NCBI GenBank assembly: GCA_023228925.1
Contig: JALOAF010000009.1
Coordinates: forward strand, 1-40,955
Reading direction: 5' to 3'
Length of the DNA stretch: 40,955 bases
Origin: Candidatus Absconditabacterales bacterium
Lineage (GTDB): Bacteria > Patescibacteriota > Gracilibacteria > Absconditabacterales > Absconditicoccaceae
Shown here: one piece after another, positions 10,264-20,964 of the stretch
Numbering within the stretch: the stretch's first letter is position 1
Layout: each line of letters begins with the position of its first letter
The notes under the pieces: generated by a model
What the model saw: the letters and a program-made list of their open reading frames with translations, nothing else
Databases searched by the model: none
Told to the model about the DNA's origin: nothing
Translations under genes and position numbers: made by a program

Positions 10264-10983
10264 TTATTTTTCAAATCATTCTTTTTTTATCTTTTCTATT
10301 AGTTTCTTATCTCATCTATTTTTGATCTCTCAATTATTCAATATTATCACCTCATCTATATCTATGTTTTGAATTATCTCAAAATGATGAGTAATAAATA
10401 CAAAACAATTTTCTTGATTATTCAACTCCCCTATCATCTTGGTAATAGATTTGAAAGCATCAACATCCAATCAACTATCTATTTCATCCAAAAAAATATA
10501 TTTTGGTTTGAGTAATTTAATTTGTAATATTTCAATTTTTCTCTTTTCTCATCAACTAAAACCAACATTCAAATCCCTTCGTAAAAATTCTTTATCCAAT
10601 CATACCTCTTGAATTAACGGAATGATAATATCCTTAAATTTCAAAAATGTCGCATTTTCTCAGCCATGAGTATTATAAATATTTCTCAAAAACTCAAAAA
10701 GTTTTACCCCCTCTATTTCTGGAATTTGTTGAAAAGCCAAAAATATTCAAAGTTTTGCTCTTTTATCTGGCGACATTTCTAAAATATCAAATTTATCTAT
10801 TTTCAAACTTCAAGCTTCAATTTTGTAGTTTGGATGTCACATAATTGTGAGAGCCAAGGTAGATTTTCCGCTTCCATTCTTTCACAAAATACAATAATTT
10901 TTTCACAATTCAAAATTTATATCAATTTTCTTTAATATTTCTTTCTCTCCAACACTTACATTTAAATTCTTTATTTCAAGCAT
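10264..10983 (-). CDS. sufC: Fe-S assembly ATPase SufC
   Basis: A 239-residue ABC ATPase. Walker A is GKNGSGKST at residues 34-42, the Q-loop region reads FLAFQQIPEIEGV (characteristic of SufC), the signature is SGGEKRKIEILQ, Walker B is YIFLDEIDSGLD, and the switch is FITHHFEII. SufC powers the SufBCD scaffold. Several Gly residues of these motifs are TGA. The first gene of a leftward cluster sufC - NUDIX - sufB, separated by 189 bases from the divergent murC. Confidence 0.95.
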
Positions 10984-11172
10984 TTTTTCTTCTTAGATAA
11001 AATACAATATCTCATTATATACAAAAGATAGAGAAAAAATCAAACTAAATCATAGAAAAAATCTTAAACTATTCTCTTTGTGTTCTAAATTCAATATTTC
11101 TAAAAAAACTTGTTTTATTCCAAATATTAAATATAAGATAATATCTATATTTTACTTTATAATTGCACAATT
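10984..11172. other. divergent intergenic region sufC / murC
   Basis: About 190 AT-rich bases with no ORF or hairpin I would defend. It must hold the promoters of both divergent transcription units. Several TATAAT-like strings are present, but none has a clear partner. Confidence 0.4.
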
Positions 11173-12540
11173 TTGAATGTAGTATTAGTCTGAGCATGAT
11201 GAACTTGAATGAGTGGGATAGCATGAATCTTGCACAATTTATGATATTGAGAAGAAATAATTTGTTTAGATTCTACAGAAAGTGAATTAACAAAAAAACT
11301 AAAGGAATTTTGATTAAAAGTAATAATATGAGAAAACAAATATATCCCCAAAATCACAGATCATATAATATATTCTGAAGCTTGTGTGAATTCTAGTGAA
11401 GTGATACAAGCAAAATCATACAAAAGAAAAGCTAAAGAACAAAGATTCATATGAAATTATTTTGATTTTTTATGAGAAATTTCAAAATATTTTACTACAA
11501 TTGGTATTACAGGAACAAATGGAAAAAGTACAACAAGCGCCATGTTATTGACCACAGCAAAAAACCATTTAGATAAACTATGAATTGGTATATTGTGAGC
11601 TCTGGTTCCAGAATTAGATAACAACAATTATTATATAAATCCAAACATAAAAACAGAAATCAAAAATATTTTTGATTATATTTTTACATGAAAATGACTA
11701 AATTATTCTTTAATCAAAAAGAATTTTTTTATATTAGAGGCTTGTGAGTACAAAAGACATTTTCTAAAAATTGACTTAGATCGATGAGCTATCACAAACA
11801 TAGAATTAGATCACACTGATTATTACAAAAATTTAGACGACTATAATTCTGCTTTCCAAAGCTTTGTAGATAAAACAAAAAATAAAGTTTTTACAACAAG
11901 CAATCTTGATATAAAAAGTATAGAACAAATAAAAACAAATAATTTTGACTTCAAATATTTACTTGCTAAGCACAATCAAGAAAATTGAACTTTAGTTTTT
12001 GAACTAATTAAACAGCTAAATTCAAAAGTTAATACAAGAAAACTAAAAAAAACTATTGAAAATTTTAAATGACTACGAAGAAGATTAGAGCTATTGGAAA
12101 CCACAAAAAACGGCTCTTTATTGTTCTCAGATTATGGACATATGGCTAGTTCAATCAATTTATGATACCATGCTGTCAAAGAAAAGTATCCAAACAAAAA
12201 AATCACAGCAATTTTCCAACCCCACCAAATAAATAGAATTTTAAGAGAGTGGAATGAGTTTTCAAAAGCTTTAAGATTATTTGATAATGTTTTTATTTAT
12301 GATATTTATGCTGCTAGAGAAGATCTAGTAGAACAGTTAGAAAATTTCAAACATTTAAAAATAAAAAATATAAACAAGATAAGCGAGCTTTGAGATATTT
12401 TTGCTAAAAATTGTAATTGAAAATACACAGAAAACATAGAGGAGATAAAAAAAACAATTAATAACGGTAATAAAAGCGATGTCTTTATTGTTTTTTCTGC
12501 ATGAAATATTGATTTTTTATTAAGAAACAAAAAAGCGTAA
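11173..12540 (+). CDS. murC: UDP-N-acetylmuramate-L-alanine ligase MurC
   Basis: A 455-residue Mur ligase. The N-terminal nucleotide-binding loop reads VGAGGTGMSGIAGILHNLGY, with four of the Gly as TGA. The ATP-binding motif GITGTNGKSTT lies near residue 113. The central motif ITNIELDHTDYYKN and the C-terminal segment FSDYGHMASSI followed by AIFQPHQINR and VFIYDIYAAREDL match MurC rather than MurD/E/F. MurC adds L-alanine to UDP-MurNAc, the first step of the peptide stem. The start is TTG at 11173, preceded by an in-frame TAA shortly upstream; no ATG precedes the glycine-rich loop. Length is normal. It ends in a terminator-like hairpin. Confidence 0.93.
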
Positions 12541-12553
12541 AGAATGTCTATTT

Positions 12554-12578
12554 AGAAAAAATCAAATTGATTTTTTCT
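12554..12578. terminator. bidirectional terminator-like hairpin after murC
   Basis: AGAAAAAATCAA and TTGATTTTTTCT form perfect 12-base arms around a single base, 13 bases after the murC stop. The A/T-tract flanks fit an intrinsic terminator in either direction. Confidence 0.7.
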
Positions 12579-12629
12579 CAAAAAATCTTATGTTAGACAA
12601 TAGAATTATTTATTAAATAATTTTTATAA

Positions 12630-13199
12630 ATGAAAACAAAAGTTAGTCTTATACTTGGAATATTGATCATAAGTATACTAATTCCTGCCTGCACAACCAA
12701 CAAAACAAAAGACAACAATGTCTGATTAGCCAACCCAGCATCTGTATATTGCGAAGAAAACTGATGAGTTTTAGAATTAGTTTTTGAATCTGGCGAAATG
12801 ATATGAATTTGTAATTTCCCAGATTGAAGTAGATGTGAAGAGCGAGCATATTATCGTGGAGAATGTATAAATGAAATTAAAAGCGAAAAATTAGATATAG
12901 AACAAACAGATAATAAAACATGAAATGAAGAAATAGAAAATAGTGAAATAAATATCAACAATATTGAAACAATTACTAATGAAACAAATGATGTTAATTC
13001 AGATGAAAGTGATGTAAATAAAGAGAATGAACAAAATGAGAATGAAAAAGCGGATATCAATTCAGATAAAAACAATACTTGAAAGCAAAAAGTAGATATA
13101 GACAAATTGCTGGAAAAGTGTAATCCAGGACAAACATGATTGACAGAATGAGATATTGAATGTATGGAAGATATTATAAATCACTATTTACCTCAATAA
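12630..13199 (+). CDS. DUF333-domain lipoprotein
   Basis: A 189-residue protein with a lipoprotein signal (hydrophobic residues 5-19, lipobox ILIPAC, Cys near 20). Residues about 31-76 form a DUF333-like module: ANPASVYCEENGGVLELV, then EMIGICNFPDGSRCEERAYY and GEC. This is followed by a long Asn/Glu/Asp-rich linker (about 80-150) and a short Cys-containing tail CNPGQTGLTEGDIECMEDI. DUF333 modules occur in exported proteins of unknown role. Four or more TGA glycines fall inside the conserved module. It starts a rightward run of small envelope proteins. Confidence 0.8.
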
Positions 13200-13209
13200 T
13201 ATAAGGAAA

Positions 13210-13491
13210 ATGAAAACTTTTTTTGAAATACTAAAATGATTTTTCTTTTTTTTAACTATTATAGTTGGAATATTTTTTCTTAGATGACAAATTTTGTTAT
13301 CTCCAAATCTTTATGAAATTATAAAAATTTTTATCATGCCAGCATATCTTATGTTTTGTGGTGTGATGATATGATACCTTGTTGCCCATATTCGGTCTAA
13401 AAATGAAAATTCAACTAAAATCTATACAAAATCTTTTATTATTGGAGTTATTATAGGGATTCTTTTATCAATCACTTACATATTTATTTAA
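13210..13491 (+). CDS. small membrane protein (93 aa)
   Basis: Three predicted membrane segments: FFFFLTIIVGIFFL, IFIMPAYLMFCGVMIGYLV and SFIIGVIIGILLSITYIFI, separated by short charged loops. A purine-rich AAGGAAA lies directly before the ATG, one of the few Shine-Dalgarno-like sites in the window. It lies 10 bases after the DUF333 lipoprotein and 3 bases before the next gene, so a shared transcript is likely. No family recognised. Confidence 0.7.
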
Positions 13492-13494
13492 AAA

Positions 13495-14025
13495 ATGAAG
13501 AAAAAACTATTTGTCACAATCATATTTGCCTGAATTTTAATAAGTTGATGTTCAAATAAAAGCAATTTTCAATTTGAGTTTGATAATTTTTATTGATATT
13601 TTTTTACAGAAAATAATTTTGTGTCAGACATAAATTTAGATTGATTTTGATATAATATATTAAAAAATGACATATTAAAAATATATAAAAAATCGTCTTC
13701 TTCATGATATACAGACAATATAGTTATTGTAAAAAAACAATCTCAACAAGAATTAAATGATTTTGTAAATGAAACAGTCAAAAAAACCAAAATAGAATGA
13801 TACAAAATAGAGTCAACAAAATCAATAAGCATCAATTGTTTATGAAATAAAATAGACTGAAAATCTATAAATTCAAAGATTGCATGAAACCTAAATACAA
13901 CTTATTTTTCTCATTCTTTTTTTAAACATAATGACAATATATACATTATATCTTATTCTACACAGGATGAAAAAGAAAGAAAAACATTTTCATCTGATGT
14001 AAAAAACATAAAGTGTAAAAAATAA
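13495..14025 (+). CDS. putative lipoprotein (176 aa)
   Basis: Begins MKKKLFVTIIFAGILISGCS, a clear lipoprotein signal with lipobox LISGC (Gly is TGA). The mature part is polar, lysine- and serine-rich, with scattered aromatic residues and two cysteines (NCLG and near the C-terminus IKCKK) that could form a disulfide. No domain recognised. The gene follows its neighbour by 3 bases and precedes the next by 24, forming part of the 12.6-14.7 kb run. Confidence 0.7.
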
Positions 14026-14049
14026 TATTTTATAAAAAAAAACCTTCCT

Positions 14050-14448
14050 ATGACAAATATAACTTATAAATTTTACTACTGGGCATCTATAGCCAAAATA
14101 ATACTATGATTATTTATTGTTTTTATCACCTACACATCTATAAATGTTTATGAAGATCCAGCAATAGCTGTTAGCTTAGGATTTATTTGAATATTTATTT
14201 GAATACGATGAATCAGTTTTTATTTATTTTTACGAGGACAAAAGTTATTTCGTAAAACAGAAAATATCCGCATGCTAAAAGATAGTTATAAATTGTCATT
14301 ATTATTTGGAATATATATTGTCATAAATATACTTTTGTTAATGCTTTGAGGATGGAATAAATTTCGATGAATTTTGTTGTTGGGATGATTTATTTTAATA
14401 CAAATTTTATTATTAGAAAGTAAATACGAAACAAACGATGAAAAATAA
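14050..14448 (+). CDS. four-helix membrane protein (132 aa)
   Basis: Hydrophobic throughout: helices near residues 10-28, 35-58, 78-95 and 102-122, with short basic loops (LRGQKLFRKTENIR). No catalytic motif is visible. The stop overlaps the start of the DUF59 gene by 11 bases, which suggests translational coupling. The Gly codons in the membrane helices are nearly all TGA. Confidence 0.7.
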
Positions 14449-14740
14449 AATTATAGACTGTCTAAAAACTGTTTACGATCCTGAATTCCCAATGGTGGAC
14501 CTATATACTTTAGGTTTATTTTATGATATAAAAATAAATAAAGACGATAAAGTTATTTATTTGTTGATGACTTATACTACACCATCTTGTCCAATGTGAG
14601 AAATGTTGCAACAGTTGTGTAAAAATGCTATCAATGAAAAATTTCCTGATTTTGTAATAGAAATAGAAATTACCTTTGATCCCATGCGAAAAACTTCATT
14701 TATAAAAGATGAGGATCTACAAAAACTATTCCAAATATAA
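14438..14740 (+). CDS. MIP18/DUF59 family protein (SufT-like)
   Basis: A 100-residue protein matching the MIP18 fold: CLKTVYDPEFPMVDLYTLGL near the N-terminus and TYTTPSCPMGEMLQQ at the centre, containing the conserved cysteine of the family. Known relatives (SufT, the PaaD N-terminal region, CIA2) help Fe-S cluster maturation. The sufB and sufC genes lie 4-6 kb away in the window, which fits but proves nothing. It overlaps the previous gene and is followed by an interrupted gene. Confidence 0.85.
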
Positions 14741-14768
14741 AAAATTTATTTCCTAACCATTTACAATT

Positions 14769-15227
14769 TTGAAACAAAAAAACAAAATCTGGATTACTAT
14801 CCTAGTGTTAATTTTTATTTGAATAGTTGTTTTCTTTATCTGCCCTTTCAAAATAAATGCTCCAGTCAATTCTCCAACAAATGATGCTGTGATAACTTAC
14901 AACGAAAAAAGCCGACAAACAATGATCCCATCAGATTGTACATTCTTTTTTGATTGATGTAATAACTGTGCCAGACAAAAAAATTGAGAAATCGCTTGTC
15001 ATGAGCTCTACTGTGAAACTTATAAAAAACCCGTTTGTAAAGATGATGAGTTTTCTAGATCAGAACAAGAAGACGAAAACATTAATTGTGAATAAGCAGA
15101 ATGCGTTAAAAATATTTCACGAGAAAAAGCAAAAAATCTGATCTTTGAAGGAAAAGTAAAAAACATTTTTCAAGCACATAGTCTTGTAGTAGAATTAACG
15201 ACCGATAAGGAAAGTAGATGTAAATAA
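14769..15227 (+). pseudogene. interrupted Cys-rich exported protein gene
   Basis: From a TTG at 14769 the frame encodes a signal anchor (ILVLIFIGIVVFFICPF) and a Cys-rich domain (CTFFFDGCNNCARQKNGEIA, then CHELYCETYKKPVC). It stops at TAA 15093-15095 after 108 residues. The same frame continues for another 43 codons with a plausible protein segment, ISREKAKNLIFEGKVKNIF followed by QAHSLVVELTTDKES, to TAA at 15225. I read this as one gene broken by a nonsense codon and then cut off at its 3' end. The continuation resembles a CPR module that normally ends in a CG.PCKNI motif, which is missing here but present in the small ORF at 21219-21419. Confidence 0.55.
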
Positions 15228-15465
15228 GGATAATTACAGCCGTAAAGGTATAGGGGAGGTCTTTAAATATGCAGTCAAATTCTCCAAATTAGATATTCCT
15301 CAGCTTTCGGAAGTAATGGAGATTCAACAAATTAAAAAATACCGTTTTTTTTCTACATACGGCATTTTTAGAGGTTGGAAGATAGAAAAGACTGAAAGAT
15401 TAGATAATGCAATGTTTTTACAAAAAACTTTTAATTATTATAATTGAGAATTTAATGAAAAGTAA
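15199..15465 (+). pseudogene. C-terminal remnant of rolling-circle replication protein
   Basis: An open frame with no start codon encodes DNYSRKGIGEVFKYAVKFSK, then LDIPQLSEVMEI and FFSTYGIFRGWK. EVFKYA-KFS followed by a YG-(x)-RG box is the hallmark of the C-terminal half of Rep proteins from rolling-circle plasmids (Rep_1 type). The catalytic N-terminal part with the HUH and Tyr motifs is absent, so it cannot be active. One Gly near the end is TGA, so the plasmid had lived in a code-25 host or the remnant has since changed. It overlaps the end of the interrupted gene in another frame. Confidence 0.7.
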
Positions 15466-15527
15466 TTGTTTTTGTTTTAATAATATATACATTGAAAGTA
15501 AATTATATTTATGTTTGAAAGTTATTT

Positions 15528-15827
15528 ATGAACAAAGAATATTTAGAAAAATTACTTATTTCTTTACTATCTTTGTATTTGGCAGGTTGTGCTTCATACA
15601 TACTTTTCTGATTTTGGACAACATACGATATAATACAAAGTTCTTTCTTAAAAATATTATTTACAATAGTTGGATTTATTGTCATACCTTTACTATTTTT
15701 GTTTTTAAAAGAACGATTTGAGAAATCTGTTAAAGATTGGTGAAAAGTACAATTGATGTGGAATGTGTTAATATTCGTGTTTATTATATGTTTTACTCTA
15801 TCATTGATGATAAAATGAGTTCTCTAA
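15528..15827 (+). CDS. small membrane protein (99 aa)
   Basis: Three hydrophobic segments: LLISLLSLYLAGCASYILFG, ILFTIVGFIVIPLLFLF and LMWNVLIFVFIICFTLSLMI. A 4TM-like small protein of no recognised family. The start is the ATG at 15528; an earlier ATG at 15511 runs into TAG in its frame. The stop overlaps the next start by 13 bases, so the pair is probably translated together. It follows the Rep remnant directly. Confidence 0.6.
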
Positions 15828-16579
15828 TTAAGTTTATAAAAAAAATAAATCCATTATACATATTTTATGTAATTATAATTTTATTTATTTTAATAATATG
15901 GATTTTCTTTTTGCCTAAAAAAATAATTGAAAAGACTCCATATATCGAAGAAAAAACACAACTTATTTCAGGTAATGAAAATGTTACATCTAATGAGTTG
16001 GAATTTAAAGACAATGTTTTAGATATTGATAAATCAACTTGTGAATTTTCAGACTTATGAGGTTTTAAATATATAGATTTATATTCAGGAGAAGTAAGAA
16101 ATCCTGAAGCTCCTTATTCAGCATATACAAAAAGATTGAAAGTAAGTGGTTGATTTCAGGATGTTTATGTATGCATAATAACTAATGTTGATGAAGATGT
16201 TATGCTTACTGGTACTACTTATTATTTATGGGTTATTTTTGGGAATGAAGAATATGGTTGAGTTGCTCAAGTAGGTAAGTTGTATAATTGAAATTATTAC
16301 GATTATAATACATCAACTAAATACTCTCAGAGTGAATTAGATTGAAGAATGTATTGAGAAGAACTAAAGAAAAAAGATAAATCATATTGGTTAGATTTAA
16401 AAGAAGGTTTTTTTGTTGCGGATAATGATACTCAAGTAAGACTAATTAAGCCAATAATAAAATTAAATTCAGGACAGCCTTATATAAATATATGATGAAA
16501 TTTAAGTAATTGAACAAATTGAATAATCAAAAAGTTTAGAATATTTTATAAAGGAGGAAGTATTGTTGAAGATAGTTAA
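15815..16579 (+). CDS. membrane-anchored protein of unknown function (254 aa)
   Basis: One N-terminal membrane helix (about residues 12-30: YIFYVIIILFILIIWIFFL), then an acidic linker, then a soluble domain from about residue 70 rich in aromatic and Gly residues (GTTYYLWVIFGNEEYGGVAQ, later YINIGGNLSNGTNGIIKKFR). The alternating pattern suggests a beta-rich extracytoplasmic domain. It overlaps the preceding membrane protein gene. It converges on the restriction gene with only 2 bases between the stops. An in-frame ATG lies further upstream (15737), inside the previous gene, and is less likely. No family recognised. Confidence 0.7.
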
Positions 16580-16581
16580 AA

Positions 16582-19122
16582 CTAAATACTCTCAATTTCT
16601 TTTACTAATTTCTCTTTTTCACTAGGGATTTTGGCTTCAAAAGTGATTCTATATTCAAAATCCTTGTTTATTTCTTTGAAAGCTCTAAATCACAGCTCTT
16701 TTGCAAACACATCATTAGAGATTTTTGTATCTCACTTTTTGTAATATTCTTGTGCTTTTTTGTAGTCTTCCCTTTTGTCGCTTCCTTTAACTTCAATTAC
16801 TAAATATCTCTTTCATCATCATTTTTTTTCTATTTCTACAAGAAAATCAGGGAAGTATTTCTTTATTTTCTTTTCGTTCTCTTCGTATATTTCATATTGG
16901 AAGAAGAAATCTGTATAGTTCTCGCTTCCAGTTCATCAGGTAAAATAAATGTCTTTTACTTCTTCGTCCTTATCCAAAGTGCTATGGATATATTTAAACA
17001 ATTCTAATTCATCCGTACTATCAAAATTATATGGGTTTATATGAAATCAAAGTCTATTTTCTTCAATATCCCTTTTATAACATACCAAAGAAAGATTGTC
17101 TTTGTCTACCTCAAAAGTGAATGAATTGCTATCTATTTTGATAAGTTTCAGCTCTTCTTCTATTGTTTCAGTCTTTTCTTCATAATTATAGTAGTTTTTA
17201 CAGATTTCATCTATAATAAATCATAGTTTTTGATTGTCTTCACTTATTATTTTTTCTAATTTATCTTTGCTATGTCAGGTATTTTTTAATATTTCTTTGA
17301 TTGATGAAAAATCTATGTGAGTGTTTTTGTATATACTCCAAAGTATTTCATAGTAATTGATTGGTTTATTGAGTAATTCTTTATCTATTGTTTTAATTCA
17401 TTTGTCATCGTAAGAAGTTCATAGTTCTTTGATGTGCATATAAATTTCTTGCGGTTTGTATTTATTGAAATCTATAGTAAACTTTGAAAAATCTTTTTGT
17501 TGTGAAACTATTATGGATTTGATAATCTTTTTGACCCAAATACTCTTTCTTTTCTCTATAGTACATTCAATTGGTTGTCTATTTTTGTTTATTTTCATTA
17601 TTCCTTCAATATCTATTCCGAAGTTTAGTTTTAGTTCTTTATCTAAGACATTGTAATTTTGTTTAGATAAGAATATGGTTGCCTTTTTATCATTTTTTCC
17701 AATAGCTCTCAAACATCTTGCAGTAGATTGTAAAGTAAATATTTGAGGTGGTTTTTTATAAAGAGCTGTAGCAAAAAGAGATTTACAATTTCGTCCTTCA
17801 GTCCCTTTGTTTACAAGTAATATAAACTGTTTTTCGCTCTTTTCTGTATCCAAAAGTTTAAATTCTTGTAGTTCTTCATTTGATACTTCAGAATGATTTT
17901 CAGTTATTTTTTTAATAGATATGTTTAATTCTCTAAAAATTGATTTTTCTAATTTATTTCTTACTTCTTTGAGTTCTGCTATGTTTGCTGTATATATAGC
18001 AATCTTTGGGAGTTTCCCATCAACTCTTTCTTCGGCATATTTTTTCCAAAATTCAGATATTACAAGTTTGAGAAAATCATCACTTTTAACATCTCCAAAC
18101 TCTATGATGTCAGCTTCTTTTAGTATTCCGTGTTCTATTCATTCTTTTAATCCATAGTAATATACTACATTTGGAATCATCTCTCCATCAATATAAGGAG
18201 TTCAGGTCATATTTACACAATTTACAAGAGCTTTGTTTTCGTGTATTCTATTGATAGTCTCTTTGGTTTTTTTAAGTTCTCATTCCAAATTTGTCCCAAA
18301 GCTATGGTGGGCTTCATCTATAAAAATACTCAAATTACTAAGTCTTTTGATTGCCAATAGTCTTTGATTCTCTATTTGATGACTTTCTCTTTCTTTTTCA
18401 TCTCTAAGTAAAACATTCTTTAGATTATCTTTATTCCCTTTCCTTGTTTTGATAATTATCTTTTGTGAGTTAGTCACGATTATATTATATATGCTCCCAT
18501 CTGAAACAGATATTGTATGTTTTAAATCTTCCAAATAGTGATATTTGATTTGCAAAAGTGCATTATGATATTCAGGGGGTATTACATTATTAAAATCAAA
18601 AGCTTTTATCTCTTTCAAAGATTCAATAATCGTTTTATCAGGAGCAAAGACTAAGAAATTTTTTGCAAAGATACTTTCCTCAGGATAATAATAAGATAAT
18701 ACAATGTCATAGAGCATAAAAACGGTCATCAATACTGTTTTACCTGTTCCCATAGTAAGAGCATAGACTTGGTTTGTATAGTCATCATTTCCAAAGGTTT
18801 TCTGTATTTTTTCTTTATATATTGTTTGTCTTTCTTCATCAGTCATATCAATGAGTTCGTCCTTTTCTTTTTCAGAAAAATCTAATGATTGTCTAAGGGT
18901 TTTTTGGTCAAAAAGAGATAAACAAACATCTGATAAAGGTTTGTTTTTTTGTATTTCTTTGAGAAAAATATATGTCTCCAAAGCTTCCTTTTGTGGCTTT
19001 CTAAGGAAATTTACTTTATTGATATATTTTAAAATATTCAGAGTTTCAGGATAAACTCCAATATATTCTTTTTCTTTCCATTCATTGATTTGTTGTTGAA
19101 GTGAATTAACAAAAGATTGCAT
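16582..19122 (-). CDS. type III restriction enzyme, Res subunit
   Basis: An 846-residue SF2 helicase-nuclease. Walker A MGTGKT at residues 124-129, DEAH box FIDEAHH at 267-273, motif III MTGTP shortly after, and a helicase C-domain ending in TEGRNCKSLFATALYKKPPQ and QSTARCLRAIG. The C-terminus has a PD-(D/E)xK nuclease core: FPDFLVEIE (Asp near 759) and YLVIEVKGSDK (Glu/Lys near 776-778). With Mod it forms an ATP-dependent type III system that cuts unmethylated DNA. It starts 21 bases after mod. The first 280 codons contain no TGA and use GGN for every Gly, unlike resident genes; TGA is frequent in the C-terminal half. Confidence 0.9.
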
Positions 19123-19143
19123 ATGTTGAATATGAAAAATAAA

Positions 19144-20928
19144 TTACTTAACTACTACATCATAAGTTTCAAAAAGTTCCTCTCCCAATATATCAATAAT
19201 TTTAATAGCAACTGTTTGATTTCATTTTGTTGTATATGCCCATTCATATTCTCATTTTACTACTTCTTTTTTTCACGGATTATCTATAATCTCAGCATTG
19301 AATAGTTTTCAGTCATAGTCCACATCTATTGCAACACTATCTATTATTTGTTTATAGTCTTCAATAATTACTTTCTCAGATTTATTTTTATTTTCTAATT
19401 CTAGTTTTTTCATCAAAACAGGACTTATAAAATCCTTTATAGAAATTTTTAATTGATTTTTATCTATAGAAACACCAGTCTCCACCGTTGGCTTTTCTTT
19501 GAAAATAAGCCCTTCTTTTTCAATGAGTATATCTTTTACCTTTATGATACAATTCGTTGTATTATGCTTTTTTATAAATACCTCTATATCCAATTCTTTT
19601 CCGCTACAAATAAGCTCTATATCGTAATATTTGAGTGGGCTATTTGTATAAATATATTCTTCTTGTTGTTCTTGGATATGTTTAATAACTTCTTCTACAT
19701 CTTTTTTGGATAATATTCTATTGGGGTCTATAATTTTAACATAAGATGAAGACATTTTACCATCAAAATATCATCTCACGGCTTCTACTCAATAGCTTTC
19801 CATTAGAATTGATTTGTATGTTTGGATTCCTTCATCTTTATTTTTGAAAAGATTATATTCGTTTACATTGTAGACTTTGAATGCAAGTGGGGTATTTATT
19901 TTCTCATCAGAAAAAAGATTAGAATCTGACTTTAGATTATCCTCTTGCCCTTCAATTATATTAGTTAGTCTTTTAATAGTTGTATTGATTGCTCCTGTAT
20001 TTATATCACAACCTATCCATCTTCTTCCTAGCTTTTGAGCTACTGCACAAGTTGTTCCACTTCCCATAAAACAATCCATAACTATATCTGAAGGATTGCT
20101 ACTTGCTTTTATTATTCTTTCTAATAGGGCTTCAGGCTTTTGGGTCGGATAAGCAGAATATTCATTACTCATATTAAAAACTTGTGATATATCCCAAACA
20201 TCTCTACATAAAAGTTTTGATTTAAATATTCCAGTAGGTATTCAATCTTTATTAAGAATTTCTTCAATTGTTGCCCCTCAATCACTTTGCATTGATGGTT
20301 TAAATGGATATATTCTTTCTTCATATTGAGCATTAAATATGAAATCTTTTGTTTTTCAATATACAAGTAATGTATCGTGTTTACGATTCCAATAAGATTC
20401 AACTCTCATACCTGTATGATAGCCCCAAACAACCTCATTTATAAAATTTTCTTCACCAAAAACTTCATCCATTAAACATCTTAAATGATGGCTTTTATGA
20501 TAATCACAGTGTAAATAAATACTTCCATTATCAGACAAAAGTTCTCTTAACAAAAGAAGTCTTTCATACATAAATTGTAGGTATTCATCTTTTCATCGTA
20601 TATCAGAATATTGCTTTTCTTCAAATAGATTTTGTTCTAATCCTTTTATTTTTTGTCCTTTAAATTGAATATTTTTTACATAATCTGCCTTGCTATCAAA
20701 AGGAGGGTCTATGTAAATTAGATTTATTTTTCCTCTATATTCTTTTAAAAGATGGCTTAGTACCTGAAAATTATCTCCCCAAAAGATTTTATTGAAATCA
20801 ATACTTTCTTTATCTCCATAGACCTCTTTTTCTTGTGCAGGATAGTACTCAATATTGAGTTGAGCTGTTTTCCCTTCCCAGTAAAGCATTGGACGACCTT
20901 TGGCTTTGATAATGTTCTTTTCCGTCAT
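19144..20928 (-). CDS. type III DNA methyltransferase, Mod subunit
   Basis: A 594-residue protein. Catalytic motif IDPPFDS lies at 73-79 and the SAM motif DCFMGSGTT at 285-293. This motif IV before motif I order is the beta class of type III Mod enzymes, which methylate adenine on one strand. [11 protein letters not shown] and [15 protein letters not shown] are also typical. The C-terminal ~200 residues likely interact with Res or add target specificity. I start at the ATG at 20928 ([14 protein letters not shown]); the frame stays open to 21099, but that stretch looks like a structured leader, not protein. All parts are in one frame, so there is no frameshift. Gly codons are a mixture of GGN and TGA. 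Confidence 0.9.
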
Positions 20929-20930
20929 AA

Positions 20931-20964
20931 CAAAAAAATGGTAGGATAAAGCTAACCTGACCAT
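20931..20964 (-). terminator. terminator-like hairpin just before mod
   Basis: On the minus strand ATGGTCAGG pairs with CCTACCAT (one bulge) around a 10-base loop and is followed by seven T. It ends 2 bases before the mod ATG. A terminator directly before a start codon suggests either the end of a separate small RNA or an attenuator for mod. Confidence 0.6.

Noticed and set aside
12851..13105. 84-codon minus-strand ORF
   Set aside because: Antisense to the Asn/Glu-rich linker of the DUF333 lipoprotein; its Ser/Phe/Leu-rich content is the expected mirror of that composition.
15407..15721. 104-codon plus-strand ORF
   Set aside because: Out of frame with the Rep remnant and the membrane protein at 15528, both of which have better protein features.
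16582..20928. mod and res look frameshifted into many short ORFs
   Set aside because: All pieces of each gene share one frame and join when TGA is read as Gly, so there is no frameshift.
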